From positions 1,277,307-1,341,306 of the forward strand of contig CALYLW010000070.1 of assembly GCA_944989445.1 (NCBI GenBank): DNA of 64,000 nt, written 5' to 3'. A program made the translations under genes and the position numbers. Below, one piece after another: positions 12,333 through 23,000 of the stretch. Each line of letters begins with the position of its first letter. Positions within the stretch are counted from its first letter, which is position 1. Under the pieces are notes generated by a model. It did not search any database, was not told the DNA's origin, and saw only the letters and a program-made list of their open reading frames with translations. Source of the stretch: Ampullaceana balthica (taxonomy: Eukaryota > Mollusca > Gastropoda > Lymnaeidae).

Positions 12333-12789
12333 CAGAGGCGTAACTAGGGAGGTGCGAGGGGTGTGGACCGCAACTGGTGACACCATCACAAGGGGTGAAA
12401 CCAAAATGTAAAATGTTCCCGTTATTTGTCACTGTCTTGTCTTGTCTTATATATACAGACGCTCCTTCTATACAGAAGATTAATGCGTCCACAGACCATG
12501 CCGGTCTGTTGGCAAGTGATGCAGCGTTCACAAGCTTCGGCTATGAGGGTTCCACGCATTACCCAGCCGCCTTTATTTCCCTAACTAATGTTAGGTACCC
12601 ATTCGGAGCTGGGTGGACTCAGGGACGCCCTAGGCAAGGATTCGAACCCGTGACCAGCCGAGCGCGCATGCCACTCGACCACCGTGCCCCTACGAAGACT
12701 GGAGGTCTATGGGCATGGGTTAATTCGTGAGGGGGGGGGTGGCACCATGAGCTACCGCACTGGGAGACACCAACACTAGGGACGCTCTG
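12333..12789. mobile_element. hAT-like MITE (CAGAGGCGT family), interrupted by a SINE
   Basis: Ends are CAGAGGCGTAACTAGGG and CACTAGGGACGCTCTG. The imperfect 8-bp flanks atgcagat / atgtaggt agree at 6 of 8. The interior matches the intact relatives at 29915-30110 and 61772-61972 except for a roughly 250-bp SINE insertion. Confidence 0.8.
12433..12690 (-). mobile_element. tRNA-derived SINE
   Basis: On the minus strand the head starts GGGGCACGGTGGTCGAGTGG. It has a Pol III A box TGGTCGAGTGG (12681-12671) and B box GGTTCGAATCC (12648-12638), 33 nt apart as in a tRNA. The body ends in a tail with a CTTGTGAACGCTGCATCACTTG core and a TATATA/AAGACAAG end. Tail fragments recur at about 27975-28030, 37165-37200 and 39160-39246. 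It sits inside the hAT-like MITE and is therefore younger than it. Confidence 0.85.
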
Positions 12790-13642
12790 ATGTAGGTAGT
12801 AAAATTAATTTCTATGCATCCTGTAAGTTAAGATTTTTAATTTAAAAAAATATTTTTCAGAATGTACCAATAGATGTAAATAATGCAATTCAAATTTCTA
12901 GAATTATTAACGGATATAGATGTTTTAAGAAAGGGTGATTTAAAATGTATTCATGGTTACGGTAGTTATTGTTTTTCTAATTCGTCCATTGACGTGTGAC
13001 GTCATTCTCAAAAGATCCTACTTGGACTTCAAAGCCTGGTGATTTCTTGTCAATGTTAATGTTATCTAATTAATCAAAACTTGCGTCTATCAATGCTCTA
13101 ATTTTGGGCACACCGTACAGCACCATCGGAAATGGATGTGATTCAATGTAAACAATAAACAATCGGGCGATGGAGTTTCTGGTCTACCGAAAAAATGCAA
13201 CTTTGAGTCAAGACTCCGACAAATTAAGTAGTGCTCTCCTCTGAATACTCAATTGGTTTCCTTTATTGCTGACTGATGTGTAGCTAGATGTAGGTATTAT
13301 TTTAGCTTGAACTTACACAGATCAAAAGTAGTTAACATACTACTGAAGACAATTGTTAATGTATCTCCTACTACTAGGCTACTACTACCACTAGTAGTGT
13401 ATCTAGTCTTTAGTAAGCGTTGGCTATTGCCGATTTTCAAGTGTTAAGTTTAATAAAATTAAATGTAAATTTAAAAGGAACAAAACTATGATTGAGACCT
13501 CTTTAACGCAGGTACCCGCAAAACATACATTCACTTAGCTAAGAAGTCTGGGATATGTTGTTTGTGTGTGTGTGTGATGATACAATCAATGGTCACTCAA
13601 TCAATATACATGCCCTCTTCCCTCAAGCTGTTGAGCCCAAAA
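12790..13642. other. Intergenic, no feature seen
   Basis: AT-rich with a short (GT)n run near 13563-13575. No gene or mobile element is recognised. Confidence 0.5.
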
Positions 13643-13770
13643 GCGTAAAGAGGGAACATTGTGTGAGCCGGGACTTCCGCGCCGATGCATTAGTTTGTGT
13701 TTAGCACTCGGTCGGTTAGCGTACTGTTTTCGTATGTCAGCACCAGTTTTTACAAATTTTATATTCAGAC
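13643..13770. repeat. 128-bp exact duplicate, copy A
   Basis: Appears identical by eye to 14561-14688. The block begins GCGTAAAGAGGGAACATTG and ends TTTTATATTCAGAC. Copy B spans the border between a small MITE and its Tigger host, so copy A was made after that insertion. Confidence 0.9.
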
Positions 13771-13801
13771 CTCTAACTCGAATGGCTTGCTTGGCGAGTT
13801 T

Positions 13802-14076
13802 GGGGCCGTCCATAATGTACGTCACGCTATTTTTGACAATTTTTAACTCCCCCCCTCCACCTGTCACACTGTCACAAATCTCGTTTACCCCTACCTCCCT
13901 AAAGTACGTCACACTTTCGAACAAAAATATATTTTTATTAAGAAAATAATTAAAATTTAATATAAAACACATTGACGTTACACATGGCCGGACCCCCCTC
14001 CCACTGTCACAAACTGTCACAAGTTCTTACACCCCCTGCCCCCCTCTGGGGTGTGACGTACTTTATGGACGTCCCC
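13802..14076. mobile_element. GGGGCCGTCC-family MITE, copy 1
   Basis: Terminal inverted repeats GGGGCCGTCCATAATGTACG and GTACTTTATGGACGTCCCC, flanked by TTT on both sides. The interior has C-rich tracts next to GTCACAAACTGTCACA words. The 3-bp AT-only duplications and GG start fit the PIF/Harbinger type (inference). No coding capacity. Confidence 0.85.
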
Positions 14077-14385
14077 TTTAGGTCCCTTGGTGCAATTAAA
14101 AATACACTAATATTTATATTATTATCAGACCACCTTTATTTTTACCCCCGAATGCCTAATATTTATTTAAGTAGAGAGTTCTATAAACCTCAATTTTATC
14201 ATGAGCTTTCTTTCTCATATATTATAGTTAAATGCAGTGGAACCTCTCATAGCGAGCACCTCTCATAACGAGTAATTCACATAAAAATACGAAATAAATG
14301 TGAAAAAGTTGCTCTCTTAACGAGCATCATTTCGCATAACGAGGTACGCAGACAGGGGAAGTCCCCTTTTCCCGACATTCCTTTG

Positions 14386-14580
14386 TGAGCAATGTTCCCG
14401 CTAATGTTCGTTGTTCCGAGTGGAAATTTAAAAAAAAACCTCGTGCGCAAAGTTGCACAGCATCCATTTTTTGTTCAATATTTTACAAAATTTGCTGCGC
14501 GGTAATTCTAAACTGATGCGTGGCGTCGGTCAGATGTTTGCACGGCCGCGTAGCCGCGCAGCGTAAAGAGGGAACATTGT
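14386..14580 (-). mobile_element. Small GGGAACATTG-ended MITE, copy inside Tigger
   Basis: Read on minus, it runs from CAATGTTCCCTCTTTACGC through CCGACGCCACGCATCAGTTT and ACCGCGCAGCAAATTTTG to GGGAACATTGCTCAC. Related copies lie at about 21226-21393 and 43998-44150. Boundaries are approximate and the target duplication is unclear. Confidence 0.65.
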
Positions 14581-14688
14581 GTGAGCCGGGACTTCCGCGC
14601 CGATGCATTAGTTTGTGTTTAGCACTCGGTCGGTTAGCGTACTGTTTTCGTATGTCAGCACCAGTTTTTACAAATTTTATATTCAGAC
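14561..14688. repeat. 128-bp exact duplicate, copy B
   Basis: Matches 13643-13770 over its full length. It covers the end of the small MITE plus the adjoining Tigger interior. Confidence 0.9.
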
Positions 14689-15355
14689 AGTATTCGTAAT
14701 TTTTTTATGTGCAAAGTGTAATAAACTGCACTAAAATGTCTTCGAAGAAAAAGCCACAAGAAGACAATCACAATAGAGAAAAAAATAACTGTTGAAATGA
14801 AGCGTAAAATCATTGAAAAGCTAGAACAAGGTGTGAGCGGGGCTAATCTAGCGAGGACAAGGTGTGAGCGGGGCTAATCTAGCGCGCACATGCAATCGGT
14901 CAACATCAACGGTCTGCACCGTTCTCAAGAACAAAAAGAAAATTAAGAAGATGGATGCTTCAAAGGGAGTGTCAAGAATGTCTACGAAACGGTCACGACA
15001 CATTTTCGACAAATTTTGAAGCGTCGGCAAAAGCAAGTGTCTTTAGACAGTCTTCTAGTTCAAGTTAAAACGGATTACCTGTAATTATTTGTCGTAAATT
15101 CATATTTTTATTAACGTTTTTGTTTCAAATCCAAATTGTATTCCAAGCTGTTACATACCTTGACAATTCATAAGTAATTTTATTTTAATAAATGTTAATA
15201 CATTTTATTGAAAAATGATGATTTTTTTTCAGCATGGAAAGCATTATCGTATTTTACATTGATTTGTTTGGGAAAAAATGTTTCGTTTAACGAGTGTATC
15301 GCTTAACGAGTAAGATTCTAGAAACGAATCATGCTCGTTATGAGAGGTTCCACTG

Positions 15356-15829
15356 TATATCATTTGGCCATCCTCCCACGTTGTCAAGACACAAAGTGCC
15401 TGAATTTGCATTGATTCGCTTACTTGCAGTGGTGTTTGAGGTCCACATAAGTCCGCAAGTATGAGTTGTCACATGTATGTAACGTATGTTAAAATTCTAT
15501 CAAATCTGATGGCCTGGATATTGTTAGAACGGTGTGAGGCTTTAAAAAGAGCGTCACACAGACAACGGCATTTTTTTTTGTACGTGACAGTGATCAGCGA
15601 TTCATTTCATTCAATGCCGCGGAATGTCTTCTGTGCTCCAGTGTCAGCAAACGATGCAAAGTGTAATAAACAACCGTCTCTAAATTTTGTAATATACCCT
15701 GTTATTGGAGCCCCCACATTTAACATACATCTTTAAAAGGGGACCTAATCCATTTGATAACTTGACATTTATTAACTTTCCATAATTAAGAATTATTTTT
15801 TAAATTGTGAGGCAAATGGACGTTATAAA
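15356..15829. other. Short unique stretch between transposons
   Basis: No gene or repeat family recognised between the Tigger and Ginger remnants. Confidence 0.5.
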
Positions 15830-16259
15830 TGTTACAGGCAAATTGTGAAATTCAGGCATTCTATAGAATGCCTAGGGAATGTATAGAATGCCTGGTGGTT
15901 TCAGGCAAAGTATGAAATTATTGCTATTTCATACATTGCCTAGGCATTCTATAGAAGGCCGAGTTGTCGTCCGGCAAAGTATGTAATTGGCCGACCCCCG
16001 CCATTTTTCCAGCCACTGATGTTGTCGGTGGCGCTTTGGTCCTTGTTTGATGATGGCGATCGAAGCCTGTGATTGTTGAAAGTTATTGTAAGACAGCGTT
16101 AAGCCGGTACGAGGTTCCACTACCAAATCACAGACAATATTGCCAAAATTCTTCTAACGACGTCAGTTTATATCATCCGGCTGAGATTCCACAGACGTTC
16201 TCCCATAACTTTTCAACTTGGATTGCTGTGTAGGAAGATAATATAGTGCTAGGACAGGA

Positions 16260-17290
16260 ATCACGCCATTTTGACATGCAACGACGGTTCTACGATGAGT
16301 TATCAAAAGTAAGAGCCAATGCTGCTAAAACAGCGTTTTTTTAAAACCCGAAACTGTTACCAATAGTTGGGGGACGATGTGAAAATGGCTAAGACCACCA
16401 TTAAGCAAGAACCACGGGACTAATGGCTGGTGAAACACTATGATGTCATGATGGTGGAAAATAAGAGTAAGTTGATCTACCCTGTTTAAGAAGGCGTGAG
16501 TGCCATTCTTTTTTACGTCGCGGACTCCGAGATAAGTGACGTACTTCCTAAAGCCCATTTGGCCATTTGTTATGGCGGACGGGACAGAATGTTGAAAGTA
16601 CTTTTACCCAAATACAAGAACCCTACCCGTCATGATATTGAACTGTGTATTAACCTTAGTGAACCTTGCCAGAAAAAACAAAAAAGCGTTAAAAAAAAGT
16701 CATTATGGTCAAGCCAATGGCTTTTTCTGAATTCAACTCTCGTTGTCAGGTCGACCTCATCGACTTTCAATCTAATCCTGATGGGAAATACAAGTTTATA
16801 ATGGTGTATCAAGATCATCCTACCAAGATCGTGGTTCTCAGGGCCCTGAAGACAAAGAGGGCACACAAGAAGTAACATACCAGTTCGTAGACATATTTAC
16901 GTTGCTTGGTGCTCCGTGATTCTACAGTCCAATAATGGCAGGGAATTTGCATACAATATGGTAAGCAGCCTATAGGAGTACTGGCCCACCTTGAAGATCA
17001 TTCATGGTAAGCCGCGCCACATACAAAGCCAGGGGAGCGTCGAAAAAGCTAACTAGGACATCGAAAATATGCTGTGTGCTTGGATACAAGATGATATAAC
17101 TGGCCACTGGAGTGAGGGGTCACGGTTCGTCCAACTCAAGAAGAACAGAGCTTTTCATTCTGGAATTAAAAGATCACCATACGAAGCTCTCTTTGGCTGC
17201 AGAGCTAAAGTAGGCCCCACAACGTCATCCCTACCTGACGATGATTTACAAAGATGTTGAAACAGAGGAAGACCTCGAAAAAATAACACA
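16260..17290 (+). pseudogene. Ginger2/KRBA2-like integrase pseudogene
   Basis: Recognisable pieces in order: FYDELSKVRANAAKTA, WLVKHYDV, LPKAHLAICYGGRDRM (H of the N-terminal zinc site), CEPC-like CQKKQK, QVDLIDFQSNPDG, FVDIFTLLGAP, LQSNNGREF, SQGSVEKAN, FHSGIKRSPYEALFG. The reading frame shifts near 16700 and again before 16930. The second catalytic Asp of the integrase triad is Asn here (16931-16933), while the Glu is present at 17042-17044. Similarity to the family behind vertebrate KRBA2 is from memory of conserved motifs. Confidence 0.8.
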
Positions 17291-17540
17291 GAGCGCACAT
17301 CATGTACTTTATTTTGTATTACGTCCACATTAAAATACGTAATTATCAATTAAGTCTTTTGTTGTGCTCTTTTTACACTTTGCCTAAACGAAATACGGCA
17401 TTCTTTAGAATGCCTAGATAGAATGCTTAGACAAAGTATGCAAATTTTTTACAAATTTCATACTTTGCCTGAAACCACCAGGCATTCTATACATTGCCTA
17501 GGCATTCTATAGAATGCCTGATTTCACACATTGCGTGTAA

Positions 17541-18935
17541 GGGGCCGTCCAAAAAGTACATCACGCTCCGAGGGGGGGGGAGGTGGTCTAAGAAAGTATG
17601 ACACTTTGTGACAGGGGGAGGGGGGGTTAGGCCAATTGTGATGTCACACATTTATTATTTTTAGTATTTTTTTTCTAATTTATTTATATTTTTGTTAGTA
17701 GAATTTAAATAGCTTTAAAAGTAATTTTCAAAAATTTTGTGAAACATTAGAATTAGTTTTATGTCAAAATAGCATTGAAATGCGTATCTCCTGAATGTGT
17801 TGTTCATAAATCTGAATTGGATACAGCAGGACTGATATCGAAGGATCAGGAATGATTTGACAATCATGTTCGCACCAGCCAATATTTCACTCAAATTGTT
17901 ATTAAATATCAGGACATGAAATGTTGCGACAAAGCACGAAGCTCATATTTTAACGTTTTACCTTAAAGATTCTTCCCTCCTCCAATCCCAATCAACGAAA
18001 CAAATGATGGACTCAAAGCTTAAGAAAGAGCAGATGCAGATTCTCATAAATTCCCTTCCTTGTTTGTAGCACAAACTCTCAAATTTGATGAAATTATGCC
18101 AAGATTAACAGGTGCTTTCAAAGTACCACCATATGATTACCAGCTTATGTGATCGACTTTACAAAGTATGTCCCTCATATTTTGCCTCACAAACAATGTT
18201 GAAGAAACATACATGACAACACAGAGCTCGGGCTCAGGAGAATGTGCCCACCCAAACTGTTCAAGAATCAACTCAGATAAAACGCATCTGTCCTTTGAGA
18301 ATCACTTCTAGAAGTCAAAGAGAACCCATGGCAGTTATTGCCAGAGGAGAAAATGCACATACAGAGGCTGTTGAGTGGCTAGATGAGGACGAGTTGATCT
18401 GTCTGCAATTATCCTTCCAGGAAACGATGATTGTGAAAGATTGATGTCAGTCGTAACTATGGATGAACACAGATGATGTCCAATGAATATTTTTGAATGA
18501 AATATAATTCATAGGACCATGATAAACAGATTAAATATAGCACAAGAGTTGGTCACATAATTTGTCAATCTAGTCTTTTTTTTAAGTCAAATTGTTTTGT
18601 TTCCTTTTTATTATGTAATTTTAAAAATCCGGCTCCGGCTTCGGCAGGATTTCACTTCATAAATCGGGCCCACTTCATCTCCAGCCGGATTTCAAAATTT
18701 TGAATCCGGTATATCCCAAATTTTAAGTGGAAATTTTATATTTTAATATAATTTAATAGTGAAGTGTATTTTAAGTATTAAATTAAATATTTTAAATAGG
18801 TGTTAATTAAAAAAAAATTTGAAAGTGTGACGTACTTTAGGGGGGGGGGTCCCAAGATTTGTGACCGTTTGTGACAGGGGGGCAGGAGGGTCAAAAATGG
18901 TAAAAAATAGCGTGACGTACTTTATGGACGGCCCC
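17541..18935. mobile_element. GGGGCCGTCC-family element, 1.4-kb copy 2
   Basis: Starts GGGGCCGTCCAAAAAGTACA, ends GTACTTTATGGACGGCCCC, with TAA duplicated on both sides (17538-17540, 18936-18938). G-rich subterminal blocks sit at each end. The interior holds an uninterpretable 66-codon frame at 18244-18444 and a TCCGGC-rich patch at 18625-18720. It could be a decayed autonomous member, but no transposase motif is visible. Confidence 0.85.
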
Positions 18936-18940
18936 TAACA

Positions 18941-19944
18941 TATACACAACAAAATAAACCACAATTACATCGATCTTTTGGCGTATACGCGGTATATTTT
19001 TTAAAAAATTTAGCTTCTTTAAAAAAAAACAACTCGTTATTCACATTATAATTATAAGTATATAAGTATACAATTCAACAGTCGATTGTCTTGTCTAAAA
19101 ATGTTGTTGTAACAACTTTAACTCGAACAACGTCGACCAGCTTCTCCCAATCTGGTGGTGCCAATCTTAACCAAGCAAGAAAAAATGGATAAGCAATAAA
19201 CGACAAAAGCGTCAATTTGAAACGCCTTCTCACATTTCGAAACAGCAGCTGGCTTCTTCCTCCACATCGTACGACGAGTTGGGAGGACGCTGTTTTCTTT
19301 CCCGAGAGATTTAGTGTCGCTACACGATTTATTGACTTGACCGTTTTTATTGTGTTAACATGACTTCTTTTTTTAAAGTATCGCCCAGCTAATGGGATAC
19401 AGCGCTATAAAAAGTATCAATTTATTATTATTTTTAAAAGATACAAAAGCTGTAAGTGTTTCTACATTTGGTATGATCGTTATTAGACCCCCCCCCCAAA
19501 AGTGTTCGTATAATTCAATGAAATCTTATTTCCCTGATCTTCTATCGCTTCGGAGATCGCCACGCATATTGATTACAGCAGGGTTGCATCTGTAGCCAAT
19601 ACCAGATCAAAGCTTCTTTAATAGTCGTCAGAGGCGCATACGCTGCGGCACGTTTCAACAAACATATCTCAAGATCTATGGAAAGCACAGTAACAATGGC
19701 GTGGCGACAACTCAAGCACGAGGGAACGGTTTTGACGGCTGTTGAATTTATAAAGGCTTGTATTATATGAATAACAATATTCAAGTTTTTATCATACCTT
19801 CCTATATTTATGACATTTTTAAAAAAAGAAAGTTTAAAGCTGCCATACCTCAACGTACGCTCTCTATTGTCTTATATGCTTATAGAATGGACAACAGATT
19901 CCCTTGAATAATGACCGGCACATCTGTTGCTACATTGAATGCAG
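18941..19944. other. Region upstream of the first Ig exon seen
   Basis: No mobile element recognised. A + strand open stretch at about 19581-19760 (containing MESTVTMAWRQLKHEG) looks protein-like, but the only nearby donor would create a stop when joined to the exon at 19945. It is left unassigned. The missing 5' exon(s) of the Ig gene may lie here or farther upstream. Confidence 0.4.
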
Positions 19945-20032
19945 AACTCACCCCGGAGATCAGAAACACGGTGAAGAATTACATGGACCAGACGTTTGAA
20001 AATATTCTCCGAAAAGTTGGCCAAACTGTGAG
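19945..20032 (+). CDS. Ig gene, first exon seen (Ig1 start)
   Basis: Acceptor after gaatgcag, donor at ag|gtaaat. It encodes LTPEIRNTVKN...ILRKVGQTV, ending at the first Ig beta-strand. An in-frame ATG at 19911 with an in-frame stop just before it means this could instead be an initial exon, but no signal peptide would follow. Confidence 0.65.
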
Positions 20033-23000
20033 GTAAATCTCATCATCTCCCCCCACACTCCTCCCACATCCCCCCCCCCAACAAATCCACCACTGCCTGA
20101 TAGTGCATGCAACAAGCAGATATAAATAAAAAATTAACATCCGACATTTTTCGCATGAATAGGCCTTAAAATAAAAAGAAAATGTGTTCAGCATCTCTGA
20201 ACTTGGGGCCGTCCATAAAGTACGTCACGCTATTTTTGACAATTTTTACCCCCCCCCCTCCCCTCTGTCACAAACTGTCAACAAACTGTCAGAAATCTTG
20301 GACCCCCACAAAGTACGTCACATTTTCGAATAAAAAAAATGTTTTAGTAACGAAATAATTAAAATTTAATATAAAACACCGTGACGTCACACATGGCCGG
20401 ACACCCCCCTCCCACTGTCACAAACTGTCACACGTTCTTACACCCCCTGCCCCCCTCTGGAGCGTGACGTACTTTATGGACGGCTCCTTTACATTTCCGC
20501 CGAAAAAGTTCAATGAAGACTGCGCATCTTATATAAAATACGAACAAATATGTTTTAAAAATCTGATCCAGGCTTAACTGTGGTCATCCACTAACGGACA
20601 CTGTGTTGTCTGAGCTGGTGGGATCAGTTCTTGCCTGGACTTTCAATAATGAACCTTTGATTATGGATCCCAGGTAAACTCTATTCTTTTGTTGTTATTT
20701 TTAAAAACAAATATTATTGATACTTGTATTTTTGAATAGCTAATTTAAAAAACAATGTCATTTCATCAAAATACGTTTGGATAAATTTTGAAAAATGTAT
20801 TTGACAAGGAAAGAAAAAAAAGACAAATTAAAAACAATAAACATTTTAAAAAGGACCATTGCTGTTTACCGAATGTTGTTCTTGTATGTATTTCCAGTTC
20901 CATTAGATGTGTGTAACCTCTTTGTTATCTTTTTACTTATTAATATATCTAGTAGGCGTTCTCTCAATACATAACCTTGCATACAATAATCCTCTGAAGA
21001 ACTGGTTTCAATAAAACAACTTTAATATCTAAACTATGCACATAACATATAATTTGAGGTTATACAACGTGGAATACTCAGGCACACATCCGCCTTGACA
21101 CCAGAATTCTCTAACTCTGATCATAATCTCGAACCTTCTTCCCGCGCTTTCACTCACGTGACCCTTTCCGTCATACAACTCGTGATTCACACGTGACAAT
21201 GTGGTTGTCCTTATCTCTCCCATACCACGAATGTTCCCCTGTGGCTGCGTGGCCGCGCTGAGATCTGACCGACGCCGCGCTGCAGCTTAGAATTACCGCG
21301 CAGCAAATTTTGTAAAATCTTGCACAAAAATTGGATGATGTGTTTCGTTACTCTGCACACGGACCAGCAAACCTTAGAGGGAACATTGCACGCCACTGTT
21401 TTTGATACTCTACAACTACTCATACTTTGTGTTTCCACATCCTGGTCTTGTGTGACGGATGGTTACGTCAGCCGGATGTTTTTCTACAAGGGGAATCTGG
21501 ACGTAGCGGATCTCATCCCGTCAGACACTGGGGTGTACGAGTGCGTCGTCAAGTGGGGCTCCGGGAGTATGTTTGAGAACATTTCAGTTGGAGTCTACAG
21601 CCTACAGGTATTTTACATCATTAAATCCATTCTCCACTTAAATTTCAAAAAAATTTTTTAGTTGACCTGTCAATGAAGTTTGGCTAAACTTCTAATTATT
21701 TAAAGCTAAAACGGGGAAAATGAAGAATTGCTATGTTTTAATGTTATCTTAAGTATTCACTCTTTAAAAAAAATCCTTTCTCCAGATGTGTAATACATGT
21801 CACAGGTCGATAGAAGGCCACAACAATGTCACACTTTTATTACTTTACCTCCATTTTATTTTAAAATGGTATCATGTGATGTGAACTTTTACGGTAGACT
21901 CAAGCTAGTAACTGAGTAACTCATTGAATAATGTATGTTTTGGAAATTCTCTATCATTAATAATTCTATCTAGATGCCGTCACATGTATGGGAGAATACC
22001 TTCTTCTTGCATCTTTTGGTAAAAGTCTAGAAATATTTTAACTGTTGGCTAAGTTTGTATACCTTCTCAGAAAGAAACAAATAATCAATCTTGCTCTAAT
22101 ATACACTCACACACTGACCAACAGGTGACGTCAGACACACCAACAAGATACGTGTTTGAGAACGACCCGCTGACCCTCGTGTGCCACAGCCAGACTCTGG
22201 GCCGCCTCTTCCCGGCGTCCTCCAGGAGGTGGCTCCTGAACCAGACGGCCGTGACGTCACTGGCCGCCACCCTGGCCGAGAACAAGACCAACGAGCTGGT
22301 GCCGAGGGTGGGGCGGAAGCAGGCCGGCGTGTGGGAGTGTCAGGTGATCCACTCTCGGACCAACAGGACGTGGGACACCGCCTGGTGGGTCGTCTCCCTT
22401 TCTCTCTCCCTCCTCCCTCCATCTCTGTAGTTGTATGCTGTATCACTGTTTTGTTTTACTCAACAACGAGCAAAATTCAAGACCAAGTATCAACAAGTGA
22501 GCTAATATTAAAGGCCATTGGAAACTATTGCTTCCATTAGTTGTCAGGCGAAAACTTTCAAAGATATATATTTAACTTCAGGAGGTAATTTTTTTTAATT
22601 CATCTTCTTTTTTTTCTGGAATGCTTCTACATCTAAATAGAGTCAAGGCCATTTCTTGATCTTATACAAACATGTATTGATTTTGAATTTTGATTTCTTC
22701 TATTACAAAAAAACTTCGATACAAATTTATGTAACGGGATTCTAAAAAATATATGTATATTTAAAAATCAGGTTACAAATTGGAGTGGATGATCCACCAT
22801 CATTTGCCGCAAAGTGGTACAGAGTGATGGCTGACAACAAGGCCCTGGTCTTCATGATTATAGGATTAGTAATCGTCATATCGTTTGTCATCTTTCTGTA
22901 TTCGGCTATCAGGCTGAAGAAGACGGAGGACGATTCGGAAAAGGAGTTCATCAAAGAGAGGAAAGGTTGGCAAGAGACCTTGAACAATTTCGTTGAGAAA

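Larger units (their letters stand above)
14235..15355 (+). mobile_element. Tigger/pogo-type DNA transposon remnant
   Basis: Ends read CAGTGGAACCTCTCATAGCG and, inverted, CAGTGGAACCTCTCATAACG. TA follows the right end and a mutated TG precedes the left. A broken reading frame starts at ATG 14736 (MSSKKKPQ). It continues with fragments such as VEMKRKIIEKLEQG and CTVLKNKKKIKK, resembling the N-terminal helix-turn-helix of pogo/CENP-B transposases. A 27-bp tandem duplication near 14829-14884 and frameshifts disable it. The DDE domain is missing. Confidence 0.85.
15830..18940 (+). mobile_element. Ginger-type DNA transposon, dead and interrupted at its right end
   Basis: Left end TGTTACAGGCAAATTGTGAA and right end (inverted) TGTTACACGCAATGTGTGAA begin inverted repeats of about 85 bp. 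These are built of AGGCATTCTATAGAATGCCT palindromes and GGCAAAGTATGAAAT words. The right terminus is split: the body stops at 17540 and the last two bases (CA) are at 18939-18940, beyond a 1.4-kb insertion. The interior at 16260-17300 encodes a gypsy-like integrase broken by stops and frameshifts. Confidence 0.85.

Noticed and set aside
13601..14268. Open frames of about 96-139 codons
   Set aside because: They cross the GGGGCCGTCC MITE and its C-rich tracts; no conserved domain.
18244..18444. 66-codon frame as the transposase of the 1.4-kb GGGGCCGTCC element
   Set aside because: No catalytic or DNA-binding motif could be seen; too short.
19581..19760. Protein-like + strand stretch as an upstream Ig-gene exon
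   Set aside because: The nearest donor leaves one base (T) that would form TAA with the exon at 19945; no other acceptor fits.
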